Origin: Pseudomonas sp. p1(2021b)
GTDB lineage: Bacteria; Pseudomonadota; Gammaproteobacteria; Pseudomonadales; Pseudomonadaceae
Length of the DNA: 64,000 nt
Direction of reading: 5' to 3'
NCBI RefSeq assembly: GCF_020151015.1
Contig: NZ_CP083746.1
Location: 3,005,001-3,069,000, forward strand
Positions 33,999 through 43,456 of the stretch are shown here, piece after piece (within the stretch, counting starts at the first letter, position 1; the number at the start of each line of letters is the position of its first letter). The position numbers and the translations under genes were made by a program. The notes beneath the pieces were generated by a model. That model ran no database searches. It was given only the letters and a program-made list of their open reading frames with translations, and was not told the DNA's origin.

Positions 33999-36900
33999 TC
34001 AGCGAACGGTGAATTGGATGTGCAGGGTAATATCGCTCAGTTCCTTCAGGACCTGCTGACCCTTGGCGTCAGCGAAGGTCAGGCTCAGGGTCGTCTTGTC
34101 ATCCTCGTCATTGGCCGACGCAATGGTCAGCCCTTCGAACGGCAGCCAGCGGGTGGCCGCGTCGCCGCCCTCCTGAGGGAATAGACCGTCGTCCTTGCGG
34201 GCATGGGATATGACGCTTTGGTGGCAACCGGAAGGCAAACCAAGGTAGTTGGTCATCAAACGCGCCCGGACCTGCTCGGAAGATTCGACGTTCGGCCCCT
34301 CGAGGCTAACCGCTATGCGACGAATACGGCATTTGCCGTCTTCGAACTCTTGCGCCAAGCCCAGATCCTTGAGGCCAAACTGTACGGACAGCTTGTGCGA
34401 TTCGAACGTCAAACTGCCCAGCGCAAGCGTGCAATCGACATCCTCTTCGTTCAGGACGCGCTGAATGGCGTCCTGCAGCGTGACCGGCTCCCCATCCACG
34501 AGAAGCATGCCATCGAAGACCTTAGCCAGCGACACGTCGCGAGTCACCTCCAACTCACGCTTTTGCCATCTCACCCAGGCATCCTCCATCTGCCCCAGCG
34601 CCAACATCAGCCCTTCTCCGCACAACAGCCCGGACCAAGCGCCATTCCAAGTGCCCGTGCGCAGGTAGCGGGTGTTGTCACCCATTTCCCATTGCAGCGC
34701 CTTCTGCGCCATCAGGCAGCGTGAAACCGTCAGGTCATAGTAGGTATAGAAGATACTTGCCAGGCGCGCGCGCAACCAACTGTACAGTGCTTTGCTGGTC
34801 GCCTTGCCTTGATGGAAGGCAAGTTGCACTTGGGCGTTCGTCTCCTGGGACCGCGCGTGTGCGATCTGCAGGTTGATAGACGTTTCACGCACCGTCAGCG
34901 CTTCCAGTTGCACCTGGAGTACCGCCATGAGTCCTGCGGCATTCTTGTACTGAATCTCCCAGTCCTGGCGCCGACGTCGATAGGCCTCGCATTTATCGAT
35001 CGTCTCGCTGGCGATCTCCAAGCCGGTCATCGTCAACCCAGCAACCGTACCTGCCGCCTGTAGTGGCCCGCTGGGACGTCCGCCACCGTTGGATGTGCCG
35101 AAAACGTTCGGGAATGTCTTCACCAGTCCCGCCGTCACGGCAAGCGATCCCCAAACGCCGGTCAAGGCTTTTCTCGTTTGGGCGAAACCCAGTGCCAGTT
35201 TTTCACCTGTGTTCATGTTCTCGTCATACAGGGCGCGGTAATGATCTCGCCGCGTCCTGGCGACCTCCATAAGCGCCGTTATACGTTTGCGTTCAACATC
35301 CAGTTCCTTGAGCGACTGCTCTTGCAACTCCACGCTTCTGGTCGCCAGTTCTACCCCTTGGGTACTGAGCAGTTCCAGCAACCCTTCAGCATCCTGACGC
35401 TCCAGAATCAGCCGCATGGCATTGCCGAACAGCATCAGGTGGGAAGTCATCGTACGCGCCCCTTCCACCAGCGGAATGAAACGCAACGCCGGCACGTTGT
35501 CGATGGGCGGCAAGGCATTGGCCCCGCCCGCCTCGGCAGCCACCGCGTCGGCCCACAAGGCCTTCGGGTCGGCCGGCGTGGCGTACAGCGCCAGGTTCAG
35601 TGGCTGGCCATCCAGCGTCAGGTTGTGCCGCAGGTTATACAGGCGGATGCGCAGCGCTTCCCAGTATTCCAGCAGCATGCGGTTGGCCTCGGGCAGGAAC
35701 AGCGTCCTGCCGGCCTCGGCGCGTGCCGGCCCCGCAGCGCGCAGCTTCACCACGTCCTCGGCGCGTATGCCTTCGGCCATCATCGCCAAGGCGTCCATGC
35801 GATCGTCCAGCACCTGTTGCGAGGCCGCATCGCCCAGCTGCGGGTCGTCCCAGTCGGTGCTCGGCTCGATCCATGGTTCGTCGCCCAGCAGGCGCAAGGC
35901 GCGCTGGTACCACACCTTCGCTTCGCTCAGGGTGTCGCGTTCGAGCTTGCGATACGCCGCATCGCCGCGCCCCAGGGTGATGTCCAGCAAGCGCATGAAG
36001 GCGTTGAGCTTGTAGTGCATCGGGTCGTTCTGTGCCACGGCGTCCGGGTCCAGCACCGCCAGCGGCTCGTCGTTCCAGGCGGTGTCTTCCTCCAGTGGGC
36101 GCACGTTCCACAGTCGTGGCGTGTAATGGCCATTCACCGTGTAGCCGGCCGGGTTGAAGATGTACTTGAGCCATTGCTCGGCCAGGTCGAAGCGCTCTTC
36201 CTGCAGGAAGCGCTGCATCACCATCATCGGCGTGTAGTAGAACAGTTCCCAGAAATACAGGGCGTTGGCACCCCCGAAGTCCATCATCGGGCTGGCATCG
36301 CTGCCCTCGATGACCGGTTCCGGCATCTGCTGGGTGTCGTAGCTGAGGATGGTGTCGATGCCTAAAGCCGCACGCTCGGTGAGCTTGCGGGCGAACAGCG
36401 TGTTGAGCCGGGTGACCGAGGTACCGCGCTTGAAGTACTGGGCCCCTTCGGCGGTTTCGCCGATGATGGGGCTTTTCACCGAGGTGACCGCTGCGAGCCT
36501 CGCTCCCCATTCGGCCGGACGGGTCTCGGTACCGGGTTGCTTGTACAGATTGATCCGCCAGTGGCGTTGCACTTCGCCGACCGTCAGGGTCATCGTGTGC
36601 GAAACTTGATCCTTACCAGACCACTCCGACATCCGACCAATGTCCAGAACGCTGGAGAACTTAGCCTGCTGCGCACCCAGGGCCAGATCGAAATCGACCT
36701 TCGCGGTCTCACTGACAGATCTTGTTTCATCGACGCCATAGACGATACGGCGAATATCCGACTTGCCGACCTTGCCCGGCGGATTCAAATAGCGGCTAGG
36801 CGTTACCAGCTCTCGGCTCATCCCGCTGTATTCGAGCAACTTCGCGACATTGACTTCGTGACTGACAAAGCTGCTGCCATATCGGAACTTTATATTTATC

Positions 36901-39900
36901 GCAGACAGCGGATAGTTAGCGGTGTTTATCTTGAATCTGCAAAGAATGTAGCCCGATTCGTGACGGACCCCAGTCCCCTCCCCCACGGGCACATCATAAA
37001 CATCGGCAATGATCGAAAAAAAGACGTCAAAATTGCTGAGCTGCTTAAAACTGACGCACAGGTACCCCCAGTCCTCTGCATTCTCATGGCGGACCAGGAA
37101 GGCGCCCTCCTGAGTCAGCGCCAACGCTCTGACTGGGGTGGTTTGCTTGGCAAGCCCCTCGAAGCCCTTGACCAGCTTGGTGATCCAGGGGTTGGCGACC
37201 TCCGGACGCACGGCCTCCACCGACAGCGTGGTATCCAGGCGCAGGCTATAGCTACCCGCTTGGGCAGCGGAGGTGTCGATGACCCTCACGCTCGCATCGG
37301 ACAGGTCGAACGACACGAAATCCGTCGGTTTTCCAGACGCAGGCGTGATGTCCTTCGCCACGGGCCGGTCTTGGCGATCGAACACGCTGCACAGCCCCGT
37401 ATGCAGGGCCGTGTCCAGCCAATGCGGGACTTGCTGCAGGTCATTCAATAGCGCAATCGACGTGCTGGTGAAATCCTCCCGGATCTCGATGCCGCCGTAC
37501 TCCTTGGCCTCGTCACCGGCGCCGACGCCCCGATCATAGATACCGGCCACCAGGGCGTTCAGCCCTGACAGGTTGACCAGGAACAGCGAGAGGTTTTCAC
37601 GGGACTCGACCGACTCCAGTTCTTTCACGTTCTCGGCCGACATCGGGTAGCTCAGCGGCGCACTCCAGGTCCCGTCATAGCGCAGCCATGCCAGCTTGTA
37701 GGCCCACACATGTTCCTTCTGGTCTGGCTGGCCCTGTTCGTTGCGGGTCAGGATATGCTCCTGCCGCTCCACCCACATCAGATACAAGCGCTCGTTGTAG
37801 ATCACCGGCCGGATCAGCCGGCCCACCACCTGGGGCGCCAGATCGATCTTGGTCCAGCCGCGCCAGGCGTTGGCCGGCAGCGCGCCGGTGTCCTTGTCAC
37901 GCTTGCTCTCGTCCACCGTCCGCCACCAGTACTCGCGCGGCTCGCCGCGGCTGCGGCCGATGAACCAGGTCTTGTCCAGCGCCGAGTCGGCCTCCTGCGG
38001 CTCCCGGCCGTTGTAGTAGCCGCTGATCGTCTCCAGGTTGGCCACTTCCTCGAAAGCACTGAGGTAGCCGTGGAAGGCATCGCCCACCGTATCGCCGTTG
38101 ATCTGTGCCTGCCCCAGCACTTGCAGCATGTCGTCCATCGCCTTGGTCTGGCCCAGGCGTACGGTCGGGTCGATGTAGTTCTCCGGGTAGTACATCAGCA
38201 TCTGCCCCGCCGACCAGGTGGCGTAGCGGGCGTTCCAGCGGGTCCAGTCTCGGAAGAACGGACGGTCCAGCGCGGCGCTGTTGAGGCCGTGCTTGTCCTC
38301 AGGCTCCGACAAGGTGCGGTGGATGAACAGTTGCAGCGCCGCCATCGCCTCGGCGATACGCGAGGTCGTCACCTGGGCACTGTTCAGGCTGTCGAGCAAC
38401 AGGTGCTGGTTCAGGCGCTCCACACCCAGGTTGCCGCGCGCGGCCAGCACACCGGCCAGCGCCTTGCTCAGCGGCGCCTCGGTCGCGGCCTGCGCACGCT
38501 TGACCTGCGACGGGCTCAGCCCCGCTTCGACACTGTTCGCCAGGGCTTGCCACTGAGCCCACGCCTCTGGGGACACCAGTAACGTCGCCAGGGTCTCGGG
38601 TCGCACGCCCAGCGTTGTCGCCAGGTCGGTCCATTGCCGGACCACGGCGATCTCCTGCCAATTGGCCAGGGCCGAGGCGTTTTCGACATCCCGTTTCAGG
38701 GCTGCCTGCCTGGCGGCCTCGGCGACCACCCCTTCTGCCTGGCCGGTGGCCGTGGCCAGCAGCGCTGGCGTTACGCCTTCGGCCACCAGCGCAGCCATCA
38801 GCGCGCTCGCCGACTCTGGCCGTGCTTTCAGCCAGGTGCTGAAGTCCGTCAGGGCCTCGACCGTGGCCACGCTGCGCTTCAGGGTCGCGTTGCCCCCTGC
38901 GCCTTCCACGGCCTCGGCGCCCAACACATGGGGTTGCGTCACCAGCACAGCCAGGACGTCGGCGGTCACGCCGCTGGCGTGCACGATCAGGGCCATCTGG
39001 GCCAGGCCGTAGGTGAAGGCGATTATCTGGGGATCGGCTACCGGGTCGGAAGGCTCTTCTGGCTCTTCCGACGCTTCTGGATCTTCCGATTTCAGGCGCT
39101 CGCCCACCTCTTGCAGCGAAAGCCCACCGGGCTTGCCACGGTCCGCCCAGATCAGCAGGGCCCGGGCCGCGGTTTCACCGCTCAGGCCAAAGGTCGAGGC
39201 GATCAGCGGGGTCAGCGCGCGCAGGTAGTCTTCCATGACGGGCTCGCCAGGCAGTTCAGCATTGGCGAGCGCCGCTTGCATTTCCTTGATCAGGTTGGTG
39301 ATCTCGGGGCTCGGAGGAATATCGCCCACGTCCCGGGTCATCAGCACCAGGTCAGAGACCGTCCAGCCACGAGCCTGCAGCCAACTGGCCAGGTGCTCCA
39401 CGCAGCCCAGCAAACGCAACCACTCGGCAGTGTCCGCCTGGCGCAGGTACCGCGGCGCGCCGAAGGTCTCCAGCAGCAGCCCCAGCTCGCCAGGCGCCAG
39501 ACCATGCAGGCGCGCCCACAGGCTCAGGGTGTAGAGGCCGGACAAGTCCTCGTGCGTGGTGGCGAAGCGCACCTCATCGTCTGCTGCATCGCTGGCCTGC
39601 GCCTCCAGCGCCAGGAAGCGGCCCAGCTGGTACAGCCCTTCGTCGTCCACCTGACAGGCACGCTTGAGCGTGGCCTTGATGTCGGCCTGCTCCGCGGCCT
39701 GGCCGGGACGCAGGTCGATCACGACGTAGTCGGCCGGGTCCAGCCCCCCTTCGACCAGCGCGGGGTCGTTGAACAGCCGGTCGTATTGGCTCAGCTCGCC
39801 GCCCCGGGCGGTCACGGCGATCAGTTGCCGGCCCATGACCAGCGCCTGTTCATGAGGGATGGCGTAGCGTTTGGCCAAACGCACGGTCTGCGTCAGCACC

Positions 39901-41285
39901 GCCAGCGATCGCTCGCTGATGGCCACCGGGTCCACGCTGTGGAGGATGCGCGCCAGCGCCTCGGCCCCAAGGCCTGTGGCCTTGTGCAGCCTGATCACCT
40001 TGTTGAGCCTGAGCAGGAACTGTGCCGGCGCAAGCTTCGGCGTGGTGAAACGGGCGCTCAGCACACGGCCCTGGTCGGTGGCGTGGGTGAACTTGACCCG
40101 GTAGCTGGCATAGGAGCGATCTTCGTTCGGTCCCTTCCATTCGAATGCATAGCGGTAGTCGGTGTCCGGCACGAAGGCCTCGACCTCGAGCATCTGGGGC
40201 GACACCCTCAGGTGGTGCACTTCCTCGAGGATGAACTCGATCGCCCCGGCCTGCTTGAGGCTGAAGCTCAACTCCCAGCGATCGCCGCCCAGGAAGAACA
40301 GGTAGGCGTAATGGATCGCCGTGCTGGCCGAGCCCACGCCTAACTGGTAGGTCACGCCCTCGCGATTGAGCAGCTCGGAGACATGCGTTTGCGGCCCCAG
40401 GCGCTCGTCCTCGACCTGGGCGCCGCCGTCGATGAAGGCCTTCAGTTCCGGGTCGCTCAAACCAAACCAATCGCGGAGACGGGCCGGGCGCAGCATGTCC
40501 TGGGGCACGGTGCCGGGGAAATAGGTCGCGAACTTTTCGTCGGCGTTTTCATCGGTGATCTCATCGGTCAACAGCCCGTACAGCGCGGGTGGGATATCGT
40601 GGCAGAGCCCGGCCAGCGACGGCGCCGCGAAGTGCTTGGCGACGTCGGTTGCTGCCCATAGGTGCTTGAAGTCCGGGTCTTTCAGGCGGTAAGCCTGGCG
40701 CAGGCGAGTGTGCTGATGGTGATAAGGCGTGGCGCCGAAGCCTACCTGGCTCGACAAGCCTTCGAGGGTGTCGCCGTGCTCGCCCAGCCGCTCCATCAGG
40801 ATAGCGTTGGACAGGCTCAGGGCGCTGACCGGTGTGTCCAGGTTCACCTGGCTCAGCACCAGGTGCTTCAAGTCAGGACGACGTGTGTCGATATGCCATG
40901 GATTGCCTTCGGGGTAGAGCTTTTTCGCTTCCCGGTACAGGGTTGTCAGGTAGGCCGCTGGCGAGAACATCGAGGCGACGCTGCCTGGGGCGGCAAACTT
41001 CGCTGCGCGGCCGCCGAACCATTCTTTGTAGTCGTGCACCGCCGCATCGGAAGATGCCATGCCGCGCCTGATCGCCTGGGGCAACAGGGGCGAGGCGCGA
41101 GTCAAGATCTTTTTTTCGTTTATCAGCGCATCGTTGCATGCCTTGCGGGCAGCCTGATGCAACGCTTGCACCTGACACAAAGTGAATTCCGCACCCAGCT
41201 CAGTATGCAATTCTGCGCAAGAGCGCAGCCCAGCCGCCGCCGTCAGTTTGACGGCAGCAGGAACATCAAATTCTTTTCGCGACAT
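33999..41285 (-). CDS. Tc toxin A-component-like protein (TcA/TcdA family), orphan
   Basis: 2428-residue protein, close to the size of Photorhabdus TcdA (about 2500), with TcA order throughout. N-terminal VRP1-like region (MFSPAAYLTTLYREAK and DTRRPDLKHLVLS, about residues 105-155); alpha-helical shell; an acidic linker near 745; ABC_toxin_N/neuraminidase-like region (ENYIDPTVRLGQTK and FEEVANLETISGYYNG); receptor-binding region; then LYFWELFYYTPMMV and YIFNPAGY leading into the channel helices; and a TcB-binding C-terminus (CRIRRIAVSLEGP, ending LHIQFTVR). TcA forms a pentameric injection channel for a TcB-TcC cocoon. No TcB or TcC (Rhs-type) gene lies in the window. ATG 41285 has GAGG six bases upstream; ATG 41297 lacks one. 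No frameshift seen. Confidence 0.88.
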   Translation of the reverse strand: MSRKEFDVPAAVKLTAAAGLRSCAELHTELGAEFTLCQVQALHQAARKACNDALINEKKILTRASPLLPQAIRRGMASSDAAVHDYKEWFGGRAAKFAAPGSVASMFSPAAYLTTLYREAKKLYPEGNPWHIDTRRPDLKHLVLSQVNLDTPVSALSLSNAILMERLGEHGDTLEGLSSQVGFGATPYHHQHTRLRQAYRLKDPDFKHLWAATDVAKHFAAPSLAGLCHDIPPALYGLLTDEITDENADEKFATYFPGTVPQDMLRPARLRDWFGLSDPELKAFIDGGAQVEDERLGPQTHVSELLNREGVTYQLGVGSASTAIHYAYLFFLGGDRWELSFSLKQAGAIEFILEEVHHLRVSPQMLEVEAFVPDTDYRYAFEWKGPNEDRSYASYRVKFTHATDQGRVLSARFTTPKLAPAQFLLRLNKVIRLHKATGLGAEALARILHSVDPVAISERSLAVLTQTVRLAKRYAIPHEQALVMGRQLIAVTARGGELSQYDRLFNDPALVEGGLDPADYVVIDLRPGQAAEQADIKATLKRACQVDDEGLYQLGRFLALEAQASDAADDEVRFATTHEDLSGLYTLSLWARLHGLAPGELGLLLETFGAPRYLRQADTAEWLRLLGCVEHLASWLQARGWTVSDLVLMTRDVGDIPPSPEITNLIKEMQAALANAELPGEPVMEDYLRALTPLIASTFGLSGETAARALLIWADRGKPGGLSLQEVGERLKSEDPEASEEPEEPSDPVADPQIIAFTYGLAQMALIVHASGVTADVLAVLVTQPHVLGAEAVEGAGGNATLKRSVATVEALTDFSTWLKARPESASALMAALVAEGVTPALLATATGQAEGVVAEAARQAALKRDVENASALANWQEIAVVRQWTDLATTLGVRPETLATLLVSPEAWAQWQALANSVEAGLSPSQVKRAQAATEAPLSKALAGVLAARGNLGVERLNQHLLLDSLNSAQVTTSRIAEAMAALQLFIHRTLSEPEDKHGLNSAALDRPFFRDWTRWNARYATWSAGQMLMYYPENYIDPTVRLGQTKAMDDMLQVLGQAQINGDTVGDAFHGYLSAFEEVANLETISGYYNGREPQEADSALDKTWFIGRSRGEPREYWWRTVDESKRDKDTGALPANAWRGWTKIDLAPQVVGRLIRPVIYNERLYLMWVERQEHILTRNEQGQPDQKEHVWAYKLAWLRYDGTWSAPLSYPMSAENVKELESVESRENLSLFLVNLSGLNALVAGIYDRGVGAGDEAKEYGGIEIREDFTSTSIALLNDLQQVPHWLDTALHTGLCSVFDRQDRPVAKDITPASGKPTDFVSFDLSDASVRVIDTSAAQAGSYSLRLDTTLSVEAVRPEVANPWITKLVKGFEGLAKQTTPVRALALTQEGAFLVRHENAEDWGYLCVSFKQLSNFDVFFSIIADVYDVPVGEGTGVRHESGYILCRFKINTANYPLSAINIKFRYGSSFVSHEVNVAKLLEYSGMSRELVTPSRYLNPPGKVGKSDIRRIVYGVDETRSVSETAKVDFDLALGAQQAKFSSVLDIGRMSEWSGKDQVSHTMTLTVGEVQRHWRINLYKQPGTETRPAEWGARLAAVTSVKSPIIGETAEGAQYFKRGTSVTRLNTLFARKLTERAALGIDTILSYDTQQMPEPVIEGSDASPMMDFGGANALYFWELFYYTPMMVMQRFLQEERFDLAEQWLKYIFNPAGYTVNGHYTPRLWNVRPLEEDTAWNDEPLAVLDPDAVAQNDPMHYKLNAFMRLLDITLGRGDAAYRKLERDTLSEAKVWYQRALRLLGDEPWIEPSTDWDDPQLGDAASQQVLDDRMDALAMMAEGIRAEDVVKLRAAGPARAEAGRTLFLPEANRMLLEYWEALRIRLYNLRHNLTLDGQPLNLALYATPADPKALWADAVAAEAGGANALPPIDNVPALRFIPLVEGARTMTSHLMLFGNAMRLILERQDAEGLLELLSTQGVELATRSVELQEQSLKELDVERKRITALMEVARTRRDHYRALYDENMNTGEKLALGFAQTRKALTGVWGSLAVTAGLVKTFPNVFGTSNGGGRPSGPLQAAGTVAGLTMTGLEIASETIDKCEAYRRRRQDWEIQYKNAAGLMAVLQVQLEALTVRETSINLQIAHARSQETNAQVQLAFHQGKATSKALYSWLRARLASIFYTYYDLTVSRCLMAQKALQWEMGDNTRYLRTGTWNGAWSGLLCGEGLMLALGQMEDAWVRWQKRELEVTRDVSLAKVFDGMLLVDGEPVTLQDAIQRVLNEEDVDCTLALGSLTFESHKLSVQFGLKDLGLAQEFEDGKCRIRRIAVSLEGPNVESSEQVRARLMTNYLGLPSGCHQSVISHARKDDGLFPQEGGDAATRWLPFEGLTIASANDEDDKTTLSLTFADAKGQQVLKELSDITLHIQFTVR

Positions 41286-41844
41286 ATCCAGCCTCATTTA
41301 ATCATGAGCAGGCGCGCCCCCTGACACGGTCGTCGGCCGAAGCCCAACAATGTGTCGACCCTGTACAGGCAAGGCGCTCGCCTGAAGCAAGTAATTTTTT
41401 ATTGAAGGAGGCGCAGTTCCGTCGCACACACCAGACATTACAACGGAGGAAAAAGGCGGGGGGCGAAGAAAGGACAACACCGCTGGCGGTGCTGGTCAAA
41501 ACATTTGGATGTTTCCCATGTGGAGTGCGCGGGGCACTAGTTCATCCTGATCACATATCCTCTCACTCGTCCATACAATTACATCGGGCATCGAACTGCC
41601 CGTTCTTCCCTGCATTGAGCCGCTACATTCAACCTCTCAACCAGCGATGTGGATGGTAGCCAAGGACAGCACTGGTACTAACTGGCAGAAGTAATAGGTG
41701 TGTTGAAGCATCGTCTTTCAGTTGCAGATAACGTCGTCGCCGCACGGGAAATGGCTGCGAGGTGATCGGGCCGCTGCACAGCCCGATCACAAGGCCAACC
41801 TGATGTTCATGCCCGCCATCAGGCCACAACGCGAGCGTGTGGAC
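41286..41844. other. 559-base non-coding region upstream of the Tc-toxin gene
   Basis: Lies between the toxin start (minus) and the ddc stop (minus), and is visibly richer in A and T than its surroundings (for example around 41390-41410 and 41560-41700). It should hold the toxin promoter and possibly a long leader. I see no convincing gene and no clear -10/-35 pair. The only strong structure is the hairpin at 41762-41790. Confidence 0.5.
41762..41790 (-). terminator. Hairpin downstream of ddc
   Basis: A 10-bp perfect stem (gtgatcgggc/gcccgatcac) with a 9-base loop, 54 bases past the ddc stop. Probable end of the ddc transcript. Confidence 0.5.
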
Positions 41845-43257
41845 TCAAGCCTTGACGATATCCTGCAGATTCGCCCATAACCGTTCCACATGAGCCCGTT
41901 CGGTCGGCAGCGCGCCCACCGATATTCGCACCATCCAGCGTCCATCCAGGCTCGCCGGCGTCACATAGGCATTGCCGGAACCATTGAGCCGATCCGCCCA
42001 GGCGCGGGTATGCACATCCAGGGCTTCACCTTCCAGCCCCGTTGGCCGGTGGCGGATACACAGGGTCTGCAACTGCACCGGCGCCAGCAGCTCCCACTCG
42101 GGCGCGGCCTCGACCTGCTCGGCCAGCCAGCGGGCGTTGTCCAGGTCGCGGCGCAAACGTTCCTGCAGCGCCTCGACACCTTCACTGCGCAGCATGAACC
42201 ACAGCTTCAGGGCTCGGAACCGACGCCCCAAGGGGATACCCCAATCACGCAGGTTCTTCACCTCCCCGTCCACTGCCGACTGCAGGTAGCTGGGGTTGGT
42301 GCTCATCACCCGAATCAGGTGCTGGGGGTCGCGCACGTAGTAGATCGAGCAATCGAAGGCCACGCCCAACCACTTGTGGGCATTGACCACCACCGAGTCG
42401 GCCAGCTCGATGCCCTCCCACATCCAACGGCATTCAGGCAGGATCATCGCCGAGCCCGCCATGGCCGAATCGACATGCAACCACAGCTGGTGCGCCTGGG
42501 TAATGGCACCGATCGCGGCCAATGGGTCGAGCGCGGTGGTGGCCGTGGTACCGGTCGTGGCGACGACGGCACAGGGTTGGTTACCAACGGCCAGGTCTTC
42601 CTCGATAGCGGCCTGCAGCGCCTCCGGACGCATGGCGAAACGTTCGTCGGTGGGGATCAGGCGGATGTTCTGGCGACCGAAGCCGGCCAGCAGCGCGGCC
42701 TTGTCCACCGAGCTGTGGGCATGAGCACTGACATAGACCACCAGGGGTTTCTCCTGGGCCTGCAAGCCGCCACGCACCAGCGCGTAGTCGGTGGCCCGCT
42801 CACGGGCACAGATCAACGCGACCAAGGTGCTGGTGGACGCGGTGTCCTGGATCACCCCGCTCCAGTGCGCGGACAGCCCCAGCAGCTGGCGTAGCCAATC
42901 GAGGGTGGTTTCCTCCAGCTCGCTCAACGCCGGACTGGACTGCCACGACAGGCCCAGCACGCCCAGGCCGGTGCTGAGAAAATCGCCCAGCACCGACGAT
43001 AAGGTACCGTTGGAGGGGAAATAGCCGTAGAAGTCCGGATGTTGCCAGTGGGACAGTCCAGGCATCAGCAGCTTGTCGACATCGGCGAGGATCGCCTGGA
43101 ACGGCTCGCTCTGTTGCGGAGCCGCCGCGGGCAACGCGGCCTTGAGGTAGCCAGGCTCGACCTGGGCCATGACCGGTCGCTCGGCGACGCCTTGGCGGTA
43201 GTCGGCGATCAAGTCGATCAATTGGTGGCCGTACTGGCGGAAGTCTTCTGGGGTCAT
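41845..43257 (-). CDS. ddc: L-DOPA decarboxylase (PLP-dependent aromatic amino acid decarboxylase)
   Basis: 470-residue cytosolic PLP enzyme that decarboxylates L-DOPA to dopamine, as its close P. putida relative does; that group is notable for preferring DOPA over other aromatic amino acids. The PLP lysine is in VVNAHKWLG, and the cofactor-binding region reads LHVDSAMAGSA. The substrate-side stretch HWQHPDFYGYFPSNG is intact. ATG 43257 (MTPEDFRQYG) has AGGAG eight bases upstream and gives the known length; a start at 43275 was rejected. A LysR gene lies upstream on the same strand, separated by a REP pair. Confidence 0.92.
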   Translation of the reverse strand: MTPEDFRQYGHQLIDLIADYRQGVAERPVMAQVEPGYLKAALPAAAPQQSEPFQAILADVDKLLMPGLSHWQHPDFYGYFPSNGTLSSVLGDFLSTGLGVLGLSWQSSPALSELEETTLDWLRQLLGLSAHWSGVIQDTASTSTLVALICARERATDYALVRGGLQAQEKPLVVYVSAHAHSSVDKAALLAGFGRQNIRLIPTDERFAMRPEALQAAIEEDLAVGNQPCAVVATTGTTATTALDPLAAIGAITQAHQLWLHVDSAMAGSAMILPECRWMWEGIELADSVVVNAHKWLGVAFDCSIYYVRDPQHLIRVMSTNPSYLQSAVDGEVKNLRDWGIPLGRRFRALKLWFMLRSEGVEALQERLRRDLDNARWLAEQVEAAPEWELLAPVQLQTLCIRHRPTGLEGEALDVHTRAWADRLNGSGNAYVTPASLDGRWMVRISVGALPTERAHVERLWANLQDIVKA

Positions 43258-43288
43258 GGGCGCGCTCCTGGGCATCTTGGTGGTCAGT

Positions 43289-43395
43289 GCAGGCCCAATC
43301 GCGGGACAAGCCCGCTCCTACAAAAAAACCGGCGGCCGACCTATGGGGCCAGCGATTCGTTTGTAGGAGCGGGCTTGTCCCGCGATTGGACCTGC
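43289..43395. repeat. Inverted REP pair (36-bp arms)
   Basis: Arms 43289-43324 and 43360-43395 are complementary with one mismatch and contain the classic core (gcgggacaagcccgctccta). It lies between LysR and ddc. Confidence 0.85.
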
Positions 43396-43456
43396 GTCGT
43401 ACCGAGAGTCTAGGCGCCCTCTCCCTCCGCAAAGAACCCCGCTTCGCGCATAGCTG

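Noticed and set aside
38634..40343. 569-residue plus-strand frame
   Set aside because: Antisense to the Tc-toxin gene, no domain features.
41402..41659. 85-residue frame upstream of the toxin
   Set aside because: Starts at a TTG, has no ribosome binding site in place, and its Arg/Pro/His-rich translation resembles no protein; treated as non-coding.
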